Part shown: in pieces, positions 49,800 to 61,135 of the stretch
How positions within the stretch are numbered: the stretch's first letter is position 1
Layout: each line of letters begins with the position of its first letter
Made by a program: the position numbers and the translations under genes
Assembly: GCA_020137815.1 (NCBI GenBank)
Contig: CM035360.1
Coordinates: 501,001 to 565,000, forward strand
Source: Hormiphora californensis
Taxonomy: Eukaryota; Ctenophora; Tentaculata; Cydippida; Pleurobrachiidae
Direction: 5' to 3'
DNA length: 64,000 bases
The notes under the pieces: generated by a model
What the model saw: only the letters and a program-made list of their open reading frames with translations
What the model was told of the DNA's origin: nothing
The model's database searches: none

Positions 49800-51174
49800 C
49801 CAGGAAGCGACCGAATATTCGGTTCGGTTCGGTTCGGTTCGGAAATTCGGTGTTTTTTGGGCGGTTCGGTTCGGTTCGGTTCGGTAGGAAATTTTGGCCG
49901 AACCACCGAATTTTTTGGTCAAAAAATGCCCAGAAATCGGGCTTTTTCATGCAAAATTTTTCAATTATTTCACGAAAATTGTATGGATTTCAATGTCAAT
50001 TTCGCCGTTTTAACCCTATTTCGAATCGGTGGTGCTATGTGGAAATGATTTCTCATTTCGCTATTTAGCGGGTTCGATATGGATTGATTTGATACCTGAC
50101 TTTCCGTCGAATCGTGTCCTCATGAGAGGGTCAACAAATTCAGAAACTTTTTTTTTTCAAAAAATTCATGGAGAGCACCGATCAAGGTGTTAAGAATCAT
50201 TCTCTGAAATTTTGTAAAAAAGTTTGGAAAATATTTCAAAGTCAATTTTATGGAAAATTTTCTATGTCAATTTTTGCGTACGAATCGTGTTTCGAATCGG
50301 TATTGCTAAGCGGGAGTGATGTTGCTAATTAGTGGGTCCGAGATGGATTATGCTGATACGTGATCCCCATCAAATCTAATTAGGAAGTTTAGGGGAAACG
50401 ATTCATGTTGAACAATAAATTCTGCTAATTAGCGAGAGCACTGCCGCATAGCATAACCGATTCGCAACACGATTCGTACGGCAAAATTGACATAGATTTT
50501 TTTTTCCGAAATTGACTTTGAAATATTTTACAATGTTTTTTTCACAAAATTAAATGTTTCTCTAAAAATTCATGGAGAGCATCGATCAAGGTATTGAGAA
50601 TCATTACCTGAAATTTTGTGAAATTTTTTTTGTGAAAAATATTTTAAGTAAATTATGGTATACGAATCGTGTTTCTAATCGACAATGCTAAACGGGAGTG
50701 ATGTTGGTAATTAGTGGGTCCGAGATGGATTGTGCTGATACGTGATCCCCCATCAAATCTAATTAGGAAATTTAGAGAGACACGATTCATGGTTCGTTTA
50801 ATCCTGCTAATTAGCAATACCATTCCCGTATAGCATTGCCGATTCGAAACACGATTCGAAACACGATTCGTACGCAAAAATTGACATAGAAAATTTACGA
50901 TAAAATTGACTTTGAAAATTTTTTCACAAAATTGACTTTGAAATTTTTTCAAACATTTTTTAACAAAATTTCAGAGAATGATTCTCAATACCTTGATCGA
51001 TGCTCTCCATGAATTTTTAGAGAAACATTTATACAGAAAAAGTTTTGTATGGTTCGGTTCGGTTCGGTTACCGAAATTCGGTTCGGTTCGGTTCGGTTCG
51101 GTTCGGTAAAAAAGTTTTTCAAATTCGGTTCGGTTCGGTTCGGTGAAAAAAAACCCGGTTCGGTCGTTTCCTGG
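49800..51174. mobile_element. 1.38-kb DNA element with CCAGGAA ends, nested in the satellite
   Basis: Ends CCAGGAAGCGACCGAA and inverse TTCGGTCGTTTCCTGG, with target duplication atatca on both sides (49,794-49,799 and 51,175-51,180). This is the same end type and duplication length as the 111-bp MITE at 13,921. Just inside both ends are (cggtt)n runs in inverse orientation. The middle has three copies of an attcatggagagca block (50,163, 50,567, and inverse at 51,003) and two copies of gcgggagtgatgttg. No transposase frame. Confidence 0.9.
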
Positions 51175-51180
51175 ATATCA

Positions 51181-51795
51181 CCATAGCAACCAATATCCGG
51201 TGATGATATCACCATAGCAACAAATATCCGGTAATGATATCACCATAGCAACCAATATCCGGTGATGATATCACCATAGCAACCAATATCCGGTGATGAT
51301 ATCACCATAGCAACCAATATCCGGTGATGATATCACCATAGCAACAAATATCCGGTGATGATATCACTATAGCAACCAATATCCGGTGATGATATCACCA
51401 TAGCAACCAATATTCGGTGATGATATCACCAGAGCAACCAATATCCGGTGATGATATCACCATAGCAACCAATATTCGGTGATGATATCACCATAGCAAC
51501 AAATATCCGGTGATGATATCACTATAGCAACCAATATCCGGTGATGATATCACCATAGCAACCAATATCCGGTGATGATATCACCATAGCAACCAATATC
51601 CGGTGATGATATCACCATAGCAACCAATATCCGGTGATGATATCACCATAGCAACAAATATCCGGTGATGATATCACTATAGCAACCAATATCCGGTGAT
51701 GATATCACCATAGCAACCAATATTCGGTGATGATATCACCAGAGCAACCAATATCCGGTGATGATATCACCATAGCAACCAATATTCGGTGATGA
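51181..51795. repeat. 31-bp satellite, middle part with higher-order pattern
   Basis: About 20 copies of the 31-bp unit. Variant markers (caacaaata, actatagc, tattcggt, accagagc) recur in the same order about 310 bp apart (compare 51,340-51,480 with 51,650-51,790), so blocks of about five or ten units were duplicated together. Confidence 0.9.
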
Positions 51796-52456
<661 letters not shown>

Positions 52457-52475
52457 AGTGGAGCCTGATTAAAAG

Positions 52476-53273
52476 ATGAACCAAGAAGAAGCGGACAAAG
52501 TGATGCAGGAATTGGAACAGATGAGAGAAGAGTTGCGGATTCTCACACTAAAAGCAGAACAAAGAACAGAAGAACATACCCAGTACCCAGCAGCAAGTAG
52601 CACAGACAGTATGAAGTATGTAACCAAGCCCCCGAAGATGGAGAAGGAAGACGACCTTTTAAATTACTGCGACCGTTTCAAAGCATACATACAGATGACA
52701 GGATTACAGCAAAACATGGATCTGCTCTTCTTACAGAACGTTAACAGTGCAACATACAGAACCCTAAAAACAGTAGCAGCATCATTTATAGAGAAACAAA
52801 AACAGGACGTAGATTTCATATGCAAGCAGTTTCTCAGTACAATGTATGGGGATGAAATCATTTATTTGAAAAGCAGTCTACTTGAAACGAAACAGAAATC
52901 AGGTGAAAAAATAGCAGAATTTTGTAACAGGTTACAGGAATTAGCCAGCATAGCATACAATTGTCCAGAACAAGCGCAGGAAGCGTGCTTACTAGCTCTT
53001 TTTCGGGGAATATCTAACAGCAAAGTAAAACAGAAGCTGAACGAATCCTTAGTTACATCTTTTCCAGAAGCAGTACGATTAGCCAAGCGGCTGGAACAAG
53101 TACAGAACATCATGTTTTGTGAGGAACCCAGCACTAGCAGAGCAATGAAGGTCACATATTCAGATTTAGAAACAGAAACAGAAACAGAAACAGATACGGA
53201 TACAGACACAGATTCAGACTACAGTTATGGCACTAGAAATCAATCCAGATATTATAGAAATTACAGGAAATAG
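52476..53273 (+). CDS. Gag-like capsid protein of the LTR element
   Basis: 265 codons, starting 20 bp after the 5' LTR. An N-terminal coiled coil (EADKVMQELEQMREELRILT) is followed by a capsid-like helical domain of the retrotransposon Gag type at about 50-210 (PPKMEKEDDLLNYCDRFKAY, QFLSTMYGDE, FCNRLQELASIAYNC). The C-terminus has a TETETDTDTDTDSD acidic run and a short basic Tyr-rich tail. No CCHC zinc knuckle is present. It should assemble particles that package the element RNA. An overlapping frame at 53,227-53,463 may or may not be used. Confidence 0.8.
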   Translation: MNQEEADKVMQELEQMREELRILTLKAEQRTEEHTQYPAASSTDSMKYVTKPPKMEKEDDLLNYCDRFKAYIQMTGLQQNMDLLFLQNVNSATYRTLKTVAASFIEKQKQDVDFICKQFLSTMYGDEIIYLKSSLLETKQKSGEKIAEFCNRLQELASIAYNCPEQAQEACLLALFRGISNSKVKQKLNESLVTSFPEAVRLAKRLEQVQNIMFCEEPSTSRAMKVTYSDLETETETETDTDTDTDSDYSYGTRNQSRYYRNYRK

Positions 53274-53756
53274 ATTTAGATATTTACCACAGTACTACAT
53301 TATAAAGGACATCACAGCACACAAAATATACAGTGAATTCAACAGTAATGAATTACATGATACACAGTACTCAGTACTAATTACAGAATTCATTCAACAT
53401 ATTTTGACACTTTTTAAACTTTTGGTATATAAACAGTACACACATATCACAGAAACTATATAGAACACAATCCACAGAACAACCTAACCGGCCAACACAC
53501 TCTACCTTGGGTACAGGATGTACAGTACTTCTGGAACTAGTTGGAACCAGATAGGCGTACCAGGGAAACTACATTGGGGGACCTTAAAATCAAGAAACTG
53601 GGAGGAGATTAAACCACCCAACGGCGGCACTACCTTCATGTTTGAAATAGAAGGCTAGGATAAACCCGCGACAGCTAAACCCGGATGGATGAAGGATCAC
53701 CACGGGCACAGCTATACCCTTTTTGTGTGACTCACACAATTGATGCACCCTTTTAG

Positions 53757-54019
53757 AAGAAAGGGATCACCTCACCTCTTGCGTTAAGAGGAGGAAAGAT
53801 TGTAAGGAGCAGCAGTGAGAAGCTGTTAGCTGAAGGAGATGATCTCCTTGTGAATTTTGTGTTCGTGGACTACTTGAACCTACGCATCGACGTGATTCCA
53901 ACGGAATTGTTGGAAAGGGTTTCTCGTTCTTATTGCAGTGGAAGTGTTGCTAAACAGTTGTCCTGCAGTGCATGGCAGATGGATTTGCGCACACCCATTC
54001 TGTACATCAACATGTACTG
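53757..54019 (+). other. Open frame without ATG inside the LTR element
   Basis: After Gag, about 85 codons stay open with protein-like composition (GITSPLALRGGKIVRSSSEK, NFVFVDYLNLRIDVIPTELL). There is no start codon and no known domain. It could be a relic of a further element protein or captured sequence. The rest of the interior (53,464-54,658) is non-coding with repeated ttacacagaacttac motifs. Confidence 0.3.
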
Positions 54020-54658
54020 ATTCCAGAACCCAAAAACTGGCATCTTAAATTCTGCAGAACGTGGTCCACAGAGTAACACAGTGGCTATGCAGCCAGGATT
54101 GGTTAGAAAGATTCTAACAAACAGTAGTCGGACACAGAACTTTTTATACAGTAAAAACCTGGTCCCTCGATGTGTTGGTGCGTTAGATTTAGTGCGTTGG
54201 ATTTGGTTAGGGTTGGACGTTGGTGTTCCGAAATTTTTCACAGAGCTTTATAATAATGTACAGTTACACAGTTACATAGAGCTTACAATTACACAGAACT
54301 TACAATTACACAGAACTTACAGTTACACAGAACTCACAGTTACACCAAAGTCATAGCCACTTTTCCGACTCAATCAGTATCCTTATTTCCAGAGTCCGGA
54401 CACTAGCTTTCTCTTACTACAGAAATCAATGCTCCAAAACAGGATTCTCACAGCATCCCGGCCACTAAAACAGTTTTCTCAGCACAGTATTCTATGTACA
54501 GTCATCGCTTCCCTACAGTAATTAATGCTTCTACAGTAATTAATGCTTCGCAGGCACAGTCATTCACTCCCCCTTATACAGCTATACAGTCCACCTTGCA
54601 TTTTCATTAATCTGAACACAGATTTAAATGAAAAGGCAAAAAATAAGTTAGGGGGATA

Positions 54659-55340
<682 letters not shown>

Positions 55341-55344
55341 ATGA

Positions 55345-55463
55345 TATCACCATAGCAACCAATATCCGGTGATAATATCACTATAGCAACCAATATCCGG
55401 TGATGATATCACCATAGCAACCAATATCCGATGATGATATCATCATAGCAACCAATATCCGGT
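55345..55463. repeat. 31-bp satellite, right part
   Basis: Four more units after the LTR element, with variants gataatatcactatag and gatgatatcatcatag. They show that both mobile elements inserted into one original array. Confidence 0.9.
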
Positions 55464-55987
55464 GAAAAATTGAACCGATGATATTATATAATTCACTTTC
55501 ATAGCGGAGTGCTGCAGTACTCTCATAGTGGAGTGTTCTCTAGTGAGATAATACGACCACTACCGTGGATTAACTAACGACTTAATTTCAGTTTTGCCAT
55601 TGACTACAACAGGTGTTACTCAAAAGGAGTCCTTTCCAATAATCTTAGTCAAATTCCGTTTTCGTAGTTTTTTTTTGCATTAGCATATATAAAGTCGGAA
55701 CCTGATTTATTGTTACTGGAATGTGAAAGGGGTTTTGGTATATCGTGGTGCCCGGTAAGTCGGGGTAAATCGTGGTCCAAGCTTGGGTACGATGTCTTTT
55801 TGGGACGTATTAATAAGCATTAAGCGTACTGCGCGACATTATGTGAGAGGACAGCGCAGGAGGGAGAGAAATGAGGGGATATCATACCCAAGGTCCAAGC
55901 TAAATATGAAAAAGTTCCGTATCAATTTCCCTTCAAATATATTTCACCAGCAGTTTTACTAAAGACTAGCTGCTGGTGCCACCAGTG
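55464..55987. other. No gene seen
   Basis: Unique sequence with short motifs (tcaggtgttactcaaa-like, gagtcctttc; ctaaagactagctgctgg) that recur at 57,460-57,720 on the other side of the foldback element. The element may have inserted into an older repeat. Confidence 0.45.
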
Positions 55988-57450
55988 CACGGCGTGCCCG
56001 AAGGTAGTTTAACATTTGTTTGAGTGCACACCTCCAATTCCGGTTGTAACTGGTCGGGAAGACCTCCCTGAAGGTCGTGGTGGTGCGGGAAAAATCATGT
56101 AGACCCGCTGCGGCTTCAGAAAATTGAGAAAAAGATAGCTATCTTTTTTTTTCACTTTGAAAATGAGAAATTTTCACATATACCACCTTGTTCTACAAGA
56201 TGTGGTTGTCCCCCACCTATTTTTTGACGTAAAATCGAATGCCGTTGAAGTCAAATCTCTAAAATGTTGGAAAAATGGAGAAAATCACGTTTTTAGGTGT
56301 TTTTTGGTGAAAAAAGCGTTCAAACTGGTAGTAGATGATGAGATAGAGTCCCAAAAATATCACACATCGATTTTTTGGGTCTTTTTCGCCCTAGGAACAG
56401 AGTTTCATGAAAATATGGTACAACGCCTATTCTCCGTTTGCTTTCCAAGAAGGTGAATATTGCTCTAATTTAGCCAATTTTGAAGAAAAGGCGTCCAAAA
56501 TGATACTAGTTGACAGGATAGAGTCCCAAAAACGTGAAAATCATCAATTTTAGGCATTTTATACCCTAGAAACAAATGGACATGGTGGTCGGATGATATT
56601 TATTATCTCGGTAGGCCTCTGAAGTGTGTGGAAATAGCCACAATGTAGCGATTGTGGTAAATGACTGTGAATAAACGTTTACTAAACCCACTTTAGTGGA
56701 CTTTTGGATTATGCAAGAGCCACTCTTCAACTTAGCAGGTGCTAAAGTGGGTTTGGTAAACGTTTATTCACATTCATTTACCACAATCTCTACATTGTGG
56801 CTATTTCCACATACTTCAGAGGCCTACCGAGATAATAAATATCATCCGACCACCATGTCCATTTGTTTCTAGGGTATAAAATGCCTAAAATTGATGATTT
56901 TCACGTTTTTGGGACTCTATCCTGTCAACTAGTATCATTTTGGACGCCTTTTCTTCAAAATTGGCTAAATTAGAGCAATATTCACCTTCTTGGAAAGCAA
57001 ACGGAGAATAGGCGTTGTACCATATTTTCATGAAACTCTGTTCCTAGGGCGAAAAAGACCCAAAAAATCGATGTGTGATATTTTTGGGACTCTATCTCAT
57101 CATCTACTACCAGTTTGAACGCTTTTTTCACCAAAAAACACCTAAAAACGTGATTTTCTCCATTTTTCCAACATTTTAGAGATTTGACTTCAACGGCATT
57201 CGATTTTACGTCAAAAAATAGGTGGGGGACAACCACATCTTGTAGAACAAGGTGGTATATGTGAAAATTTCTCATTTTCAAAGTGAAAAAAAAAGATAGC
57301 TATCTTTTTCTCAATTTTCTGAAGCCGCAGCGGGTCTACATGATTTTTCCCGCACCACCACGACCTTCAGGGAGGTCTTCCCGACCAGTTACAACCGGAA
57401 TTGGAGGTGTGCACTCAAACAAATGTTAAACTACCTTCGGGCACGCCGTG
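55988..57450. mobile_element. 1.46-kb foldback element with 4-bp target duplication
   Basis: Two arms of about 700 bp are nearly perfect inverses around a loop of roughly 40 bp near 56,715. A 99-codon frame appears identically on both arms (56,157-56,456 + and 56,982-57,281 -), which shows the arm identity. Ends CACGGCGTGCCCGAAGG and inverse; target duplication agtg on both sides (55,984-55,987 and 57,451-57,454). The internal motif tacgtcaaaaaataggtggg is shared with the element at 61,786. The identical frames are not recognisable as a protein. Confidence 0.93.
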
Positions 57451-57870
57451 AGTGGTGGACTAAAGACTTTAGTCAGAGCATCATGAAACTACCAGGGAGA
57501 ACTAGAGATCTATCGCGCGTCGAACTAAATTTTAGTAGGGTAGAAAGGGAACCCGGGACTATCGCAGGTAACTAAAGACTTAGTTTTGTCGTTGACTGCA
57601 TCAGGTGTTACTCAAAGGGAGTCCTTTACTTTAAATTCTTTACTTTATTCTTTACTAAAGAATAGCTGCTGGCGAACTAAAGACTTTAGTCCGAGCATCA
57701 TGAAACTACTAGAGAACTAGAGATCTGTAGAACATTCTATCAGCTGCGAGCCAATCACAGGCCAGCATTTCTAATTCCTGGCCTCTGATTGGCTCGTTGA
57801 GAACTATGAGTTGTAGGTGCGGTGCGGCCTATATAATAAGTGCCCACTGCACCTCAACTGTACCACAACC
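57451..57870. promoter_or_regulatory. Upstream region of the cysteine-rich gene
   Basis: Holds duplicated actaaagactttagtc(a/c)gagcatcatgaaact-type motifs (57,464 and 57,674) and an inverse pair gagccaatcacaggccagc / ggcctctgattggctc (57,746-57,795) containing CCAAT-like ccaat/attgg. A possible TATA-like tatataata lies at 57,830, about 40 bp before the ATG. Confidence 0.4.
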
Positions 57871-60103
57871 ATGATCTTTCTAGTTCTACTCATTGCTCTA
57901 AGTGCAGGGGATGAGGCCTCATCCTGGCCGTGTCCCGCGGGGTCATATTGCCCCACTTCAGACACAGTGAGAGAGTGCAATCCTAGATACTATTGCCCCG
58001 CTAACTCCACCCGTCAAGTCTTCTGTCCTGCTGGTAGCTTCTGCCCCGATCCTTCTGAGAAATATATATGTCCAACAGGTAACCATGGTAACCATGGTAA
58101 CCATGGTAACAATGTCTTCTTTTCAATCGGGGATCCGTAATTCTCCGTATAACAGTGCCGCGCTTGTTATTATAGTGGCGATGCCGTATTTGAAATACGG
58201 TAAGAAGACGCATACTTTACGTATCAGTGCTGCTTGCAGTCAAAATACGGTAACGCAAAATACAGTAAGGAGACGCGCACGGTGCATAACGCGCGGCAAA
58301 AAGTTCATGTGTCAGCACGTACTAGCGCCCTGATTGGTCACGGTTGCGCGTCGTCTTACTGTATCTTCGTTTTCCATTACCGTTTTCCCACTACAAGCGA
58401 CCGTGTAACGCGCAAGTGCTCATGTCAAAAAGTGCATTTTTTCAGCACTTCATAGCGCGTTGATTGGCCACGCTTGCGCGTCTTCTTACCGTAATTAAGA
58501 CCAAACATTTTTTCATTACCGTTTTCCCACTATCTACAAGCACAGTAGTAAGGTACGTGTTTTGCAGGCCACCTATAATAGCTCGAACTAGCTCCTCATA
58601 AAATCCCCCTCGCTTCGCTCGCGGAACTTCCATGTATATCTGCAGCCTGTGCGCGGCGCGTGAGCTAATGAAAGGATTTCTAATTAATATTCCCACTGCA
58701 GGTACATACTGTTATTCAGGCTCTACTGCACCAAGGAACTGCACCAATTCAAATGGTCGTGGATATTATTGCCCAGAAGGGTCAACAAGGCAGGACCGCT
58801 GTACTTCAGGATTTTATTGTCCTACTTCCTCTGAACAAATCGTGTGTCCCGCAGGTAATATATAAGGGATGATAATTTTGTGTCTTGCAGTGCACCCATA
58901 GCTTCTCATAAAATCCCCCTCGCTTCGCTCGCGGAACTTCCATGTATATCTGCAGCCTGTGCGCGGCGCGTGAGCTAATGAAAGGATTTCTAATTAGTAA
59001 CTAATATTCCCACTGCAGGTACATACTGTTATTCAGGCTTTACTGCACCAAGTAACTGCACCAATTCAAATGGTCGTGGATATTATTGCCCAGAAGGGTC
59101 AACAAGGCAGGGCTACTGTTCTTCAGGATTTTATTGTCCTACTTCTACTGAACAAATCGTGTGTCCCGCAGGTGAGGGATGAAACTTTTGTGTTTTTCAG
59201 GTCACCTATTATCTAGGTAGCTATTATAGAACAGCTCCTCATCCTCCTCGCTTCGCTCGGGATCAGCTAGAGCTGAAATACAAGATAAATAGAGGTTGAA
59301 AATTACATAGTATATTCTTTATCATTAGATAATTAGGAGCTATGAGCCAAAACGTGAAAAGTCGATCTTGAAAACCTTTTTCTTGCGTGTTTTTTGAAAA
59401 ACGAAATTGGTGTGGCACGCATTTTTTTGCGCGTACCACGCTAGTGTCTCCCACTATCCATGTCACCAAAGCTAATGAAAGGAAGCTGGATTTCTAACTA
59501 ATATTCCCGCTGCAGGTACATATTGTTATACTGCCCGTACAGAACCAAGAAACTGCACCGCTGGCCACTACTGCCCAGAGGGGTCAACAAGGCAAAACCG
59601 CTGTACTTCAGGATTTTACTGTCCTACCCCCTCTGAACAAATCGTGTGTCCTGCAGGTAATATATAAGGGATGATACTTATAATTGTGTCTTGCAGTGCA
59701 GGGCACCCATAGCTCCTCATAATATCCCCCTCGCTTCGCTCGGGAACTCACTATTTCTCACTACTAGAATTATATTTCCCTTTACATATGATATCAACCT
59801 GTATTTTCAGGTTTCTACTGCCAACACAGCTCCACAGAGCCCCGGGAATGTCCCTCCTCCAGCTCAGGGCTGTACTACTGCCCAGAAGGCTCCGAAAGGT
59901 ACACCTATTGCCCAAATGGGATGGTGTGTAACACAACATCCGAGGCTGTACCCTGCCCAGCCGGGTACTTTTGTACAAATGGCAGAGCGACCCTGTGCTA
60001 TGTGGGGTATTATTGCAAGGAAGGGTCAGCGAGACCTACCCGCTGTCCCCGTGGAACGACTACCACTGAGAAGGGGTCCGTGGAGTGTGTTAAGCAGGAC
60101 TAA
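57871..60103 (+). CDS. Secreted cysteine-rich CPAGxYCP-repeat protein, five exons
   Basis: Exons 57,871-58,078; 58,702-58,854; 59,019-59,171; 59,516-59,656; 59,811-60,103. All introns are phase 1 and join to 315 codons. The ATG at 57,871 gives a signal peptide (MIFLVLLIALSAGDEASS). An in-frame ATG 54 bp upstream is less likely. The mature protein is a string of six-cysteine-like units of the form CPAGSYCP, CNPRYYCP, CPAGSFCP, and later CPAGYFCTNG and YYCKEGSARPTRCP. Exons 2 and 3 are near-identical 51-residue units, and exon 4 is a diverged third. This matches the Cys-rich GCC2/GCC3 or ephrin-receptor-like repeats common in invertebrate extracellular proteins. Function unknown; probably a structural or defensive secreted protein. 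Confidence 0.82.
58079..58115 (+). repeat. 9-bp repeat of the exon 1 donor
   Basis: ACAG|gtaaccatg is followed by three more ggtaaccatg-like units (the last is gtaacaatg), so the donor g|gtaacc occurs four times. Confidence 0.85.
58196..58540. repeat. Dispersed hairpin repeat in intron 1
   Basis: Several copies and inverses of tacggtaa(g/c), agacgcg and cttactgtatcttcg, then ccattaccgttttcccact and acaagcgaccgtgtaac. It matches 48,425-48,575 in inverse orientation. Confidence 0.75.
58590..59171 (+). repeat. Tandem duplication of intron end plus exon
   Basis: A roughly 310-bp unit (agctcctcataaaatcccc through the exon end cgtgtgtcccgcag) is present at 58,587-58,854 and 58,898-59,171 at about 97 percent identity. 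Partial older copies of the intron part lie at 59,230 and 59,715. This produced exons 2 and 3. Confidence 0.92.
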
Positions 60104-61135
60104 ACTGGAAGATTTGGAGGATTTGGAATGAAGATTTGGAATGAATTGAAGAATAGCTTAGATTGCAAAAAAAATGTGATTTTGTAGTGAGATTTACAGT
60201 TTTTCAGATTTAATTGATTCAAAATAAAAAGAATGTTTTGAACTTCTCGGCTCCCTGCTCTGAGTGCTCCTTCATAAAAGTCATCATCAACAGCTGATTC
60301 TTCTTCAGATGAACATTTAAAAGAAAGCCAATGGCCATTTGCCATGCAATAGCTAGTATTTTCATGGCTCAGTTCATTGTGTTTATTGGACAAATAGAAT
60401 CATCATGGTAACCTGTAGAAATCATGACGTATTCTGCTGCTGCACGGTTACAAAATACCCAGCACATATAAAATGTAGATGAATATAATACCCCATATGT
60501 CTGTGTACCAGGGTATTGACCTGCACACCGCTTACACAGATGTCATTTCCTGGTACGAATAAGCTGCCAAAAACCTCAGTTTCATCACCTACAAGCACTG
60601 AGAATCTTGAACCCTTTTATTAATTAAGTAGCCATGGTAGTGCAGCAGTGGTAGTAGTCAAGTGGATCTTTGTTGGCACCAAACTGAAGATGACCTGATA
60701 TGATGTTATACCGTGAAGATCTCTCTCTCTCTGCTGTTCTCGTCAATGTCGTCGGCGAGATGCGAGCGGTAGCGAGCTTCGAGGAGCGATAGCCGAGCTA
60801 TAGCAGGGAGCAGAGCAAGAAGAGCAGAGCTAGGACATGAGAGGCGCGGAATCCTGGCCGACGCGGACGGTCACTTAGAGACGTAGCTACTAGCGAGTCT
60901 CTCTCTCTCCTCTCCTCATTCGCTCTCTCTTCTCTCTCGTCTCATCTCTACTACTTCTCTTGTCACTTCCTCCCCCTCCCTCTCTCTGTCCCTCTCTCCC
61001 ATGCTGTACTGACACAATAGTGGGGGCGGCGGTGGACTGCCTCTATTTTGGGTAACATAGCTCAGTCATAATCTGTTATTCCCCATCCAGTGAGCTGTCT
61101 GTCTCTGTTGCTGTCTCTGAGTTGAAATTGAAGAC
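60104..61135. promoter_or_regulatory. Intergenic and upstream region of the four-helix gene
   Basis: 3'UTR of the cysteine-rich gene with aataaa at 60,225, which fits its polyadenylation signal. Then unique sequence, followed by a CpG-containing, (CT)-rich stretch (60,720-61,000) that probably holds the promoter of the gene starting at 61,136. Confidence 0.45.

Noticed and set aside
56157-57281. Two copies of a 99-codon gene on opposite strands
   Set aside because: They are mirror images in the two arms of a foldback element, with no recognisable protein features.
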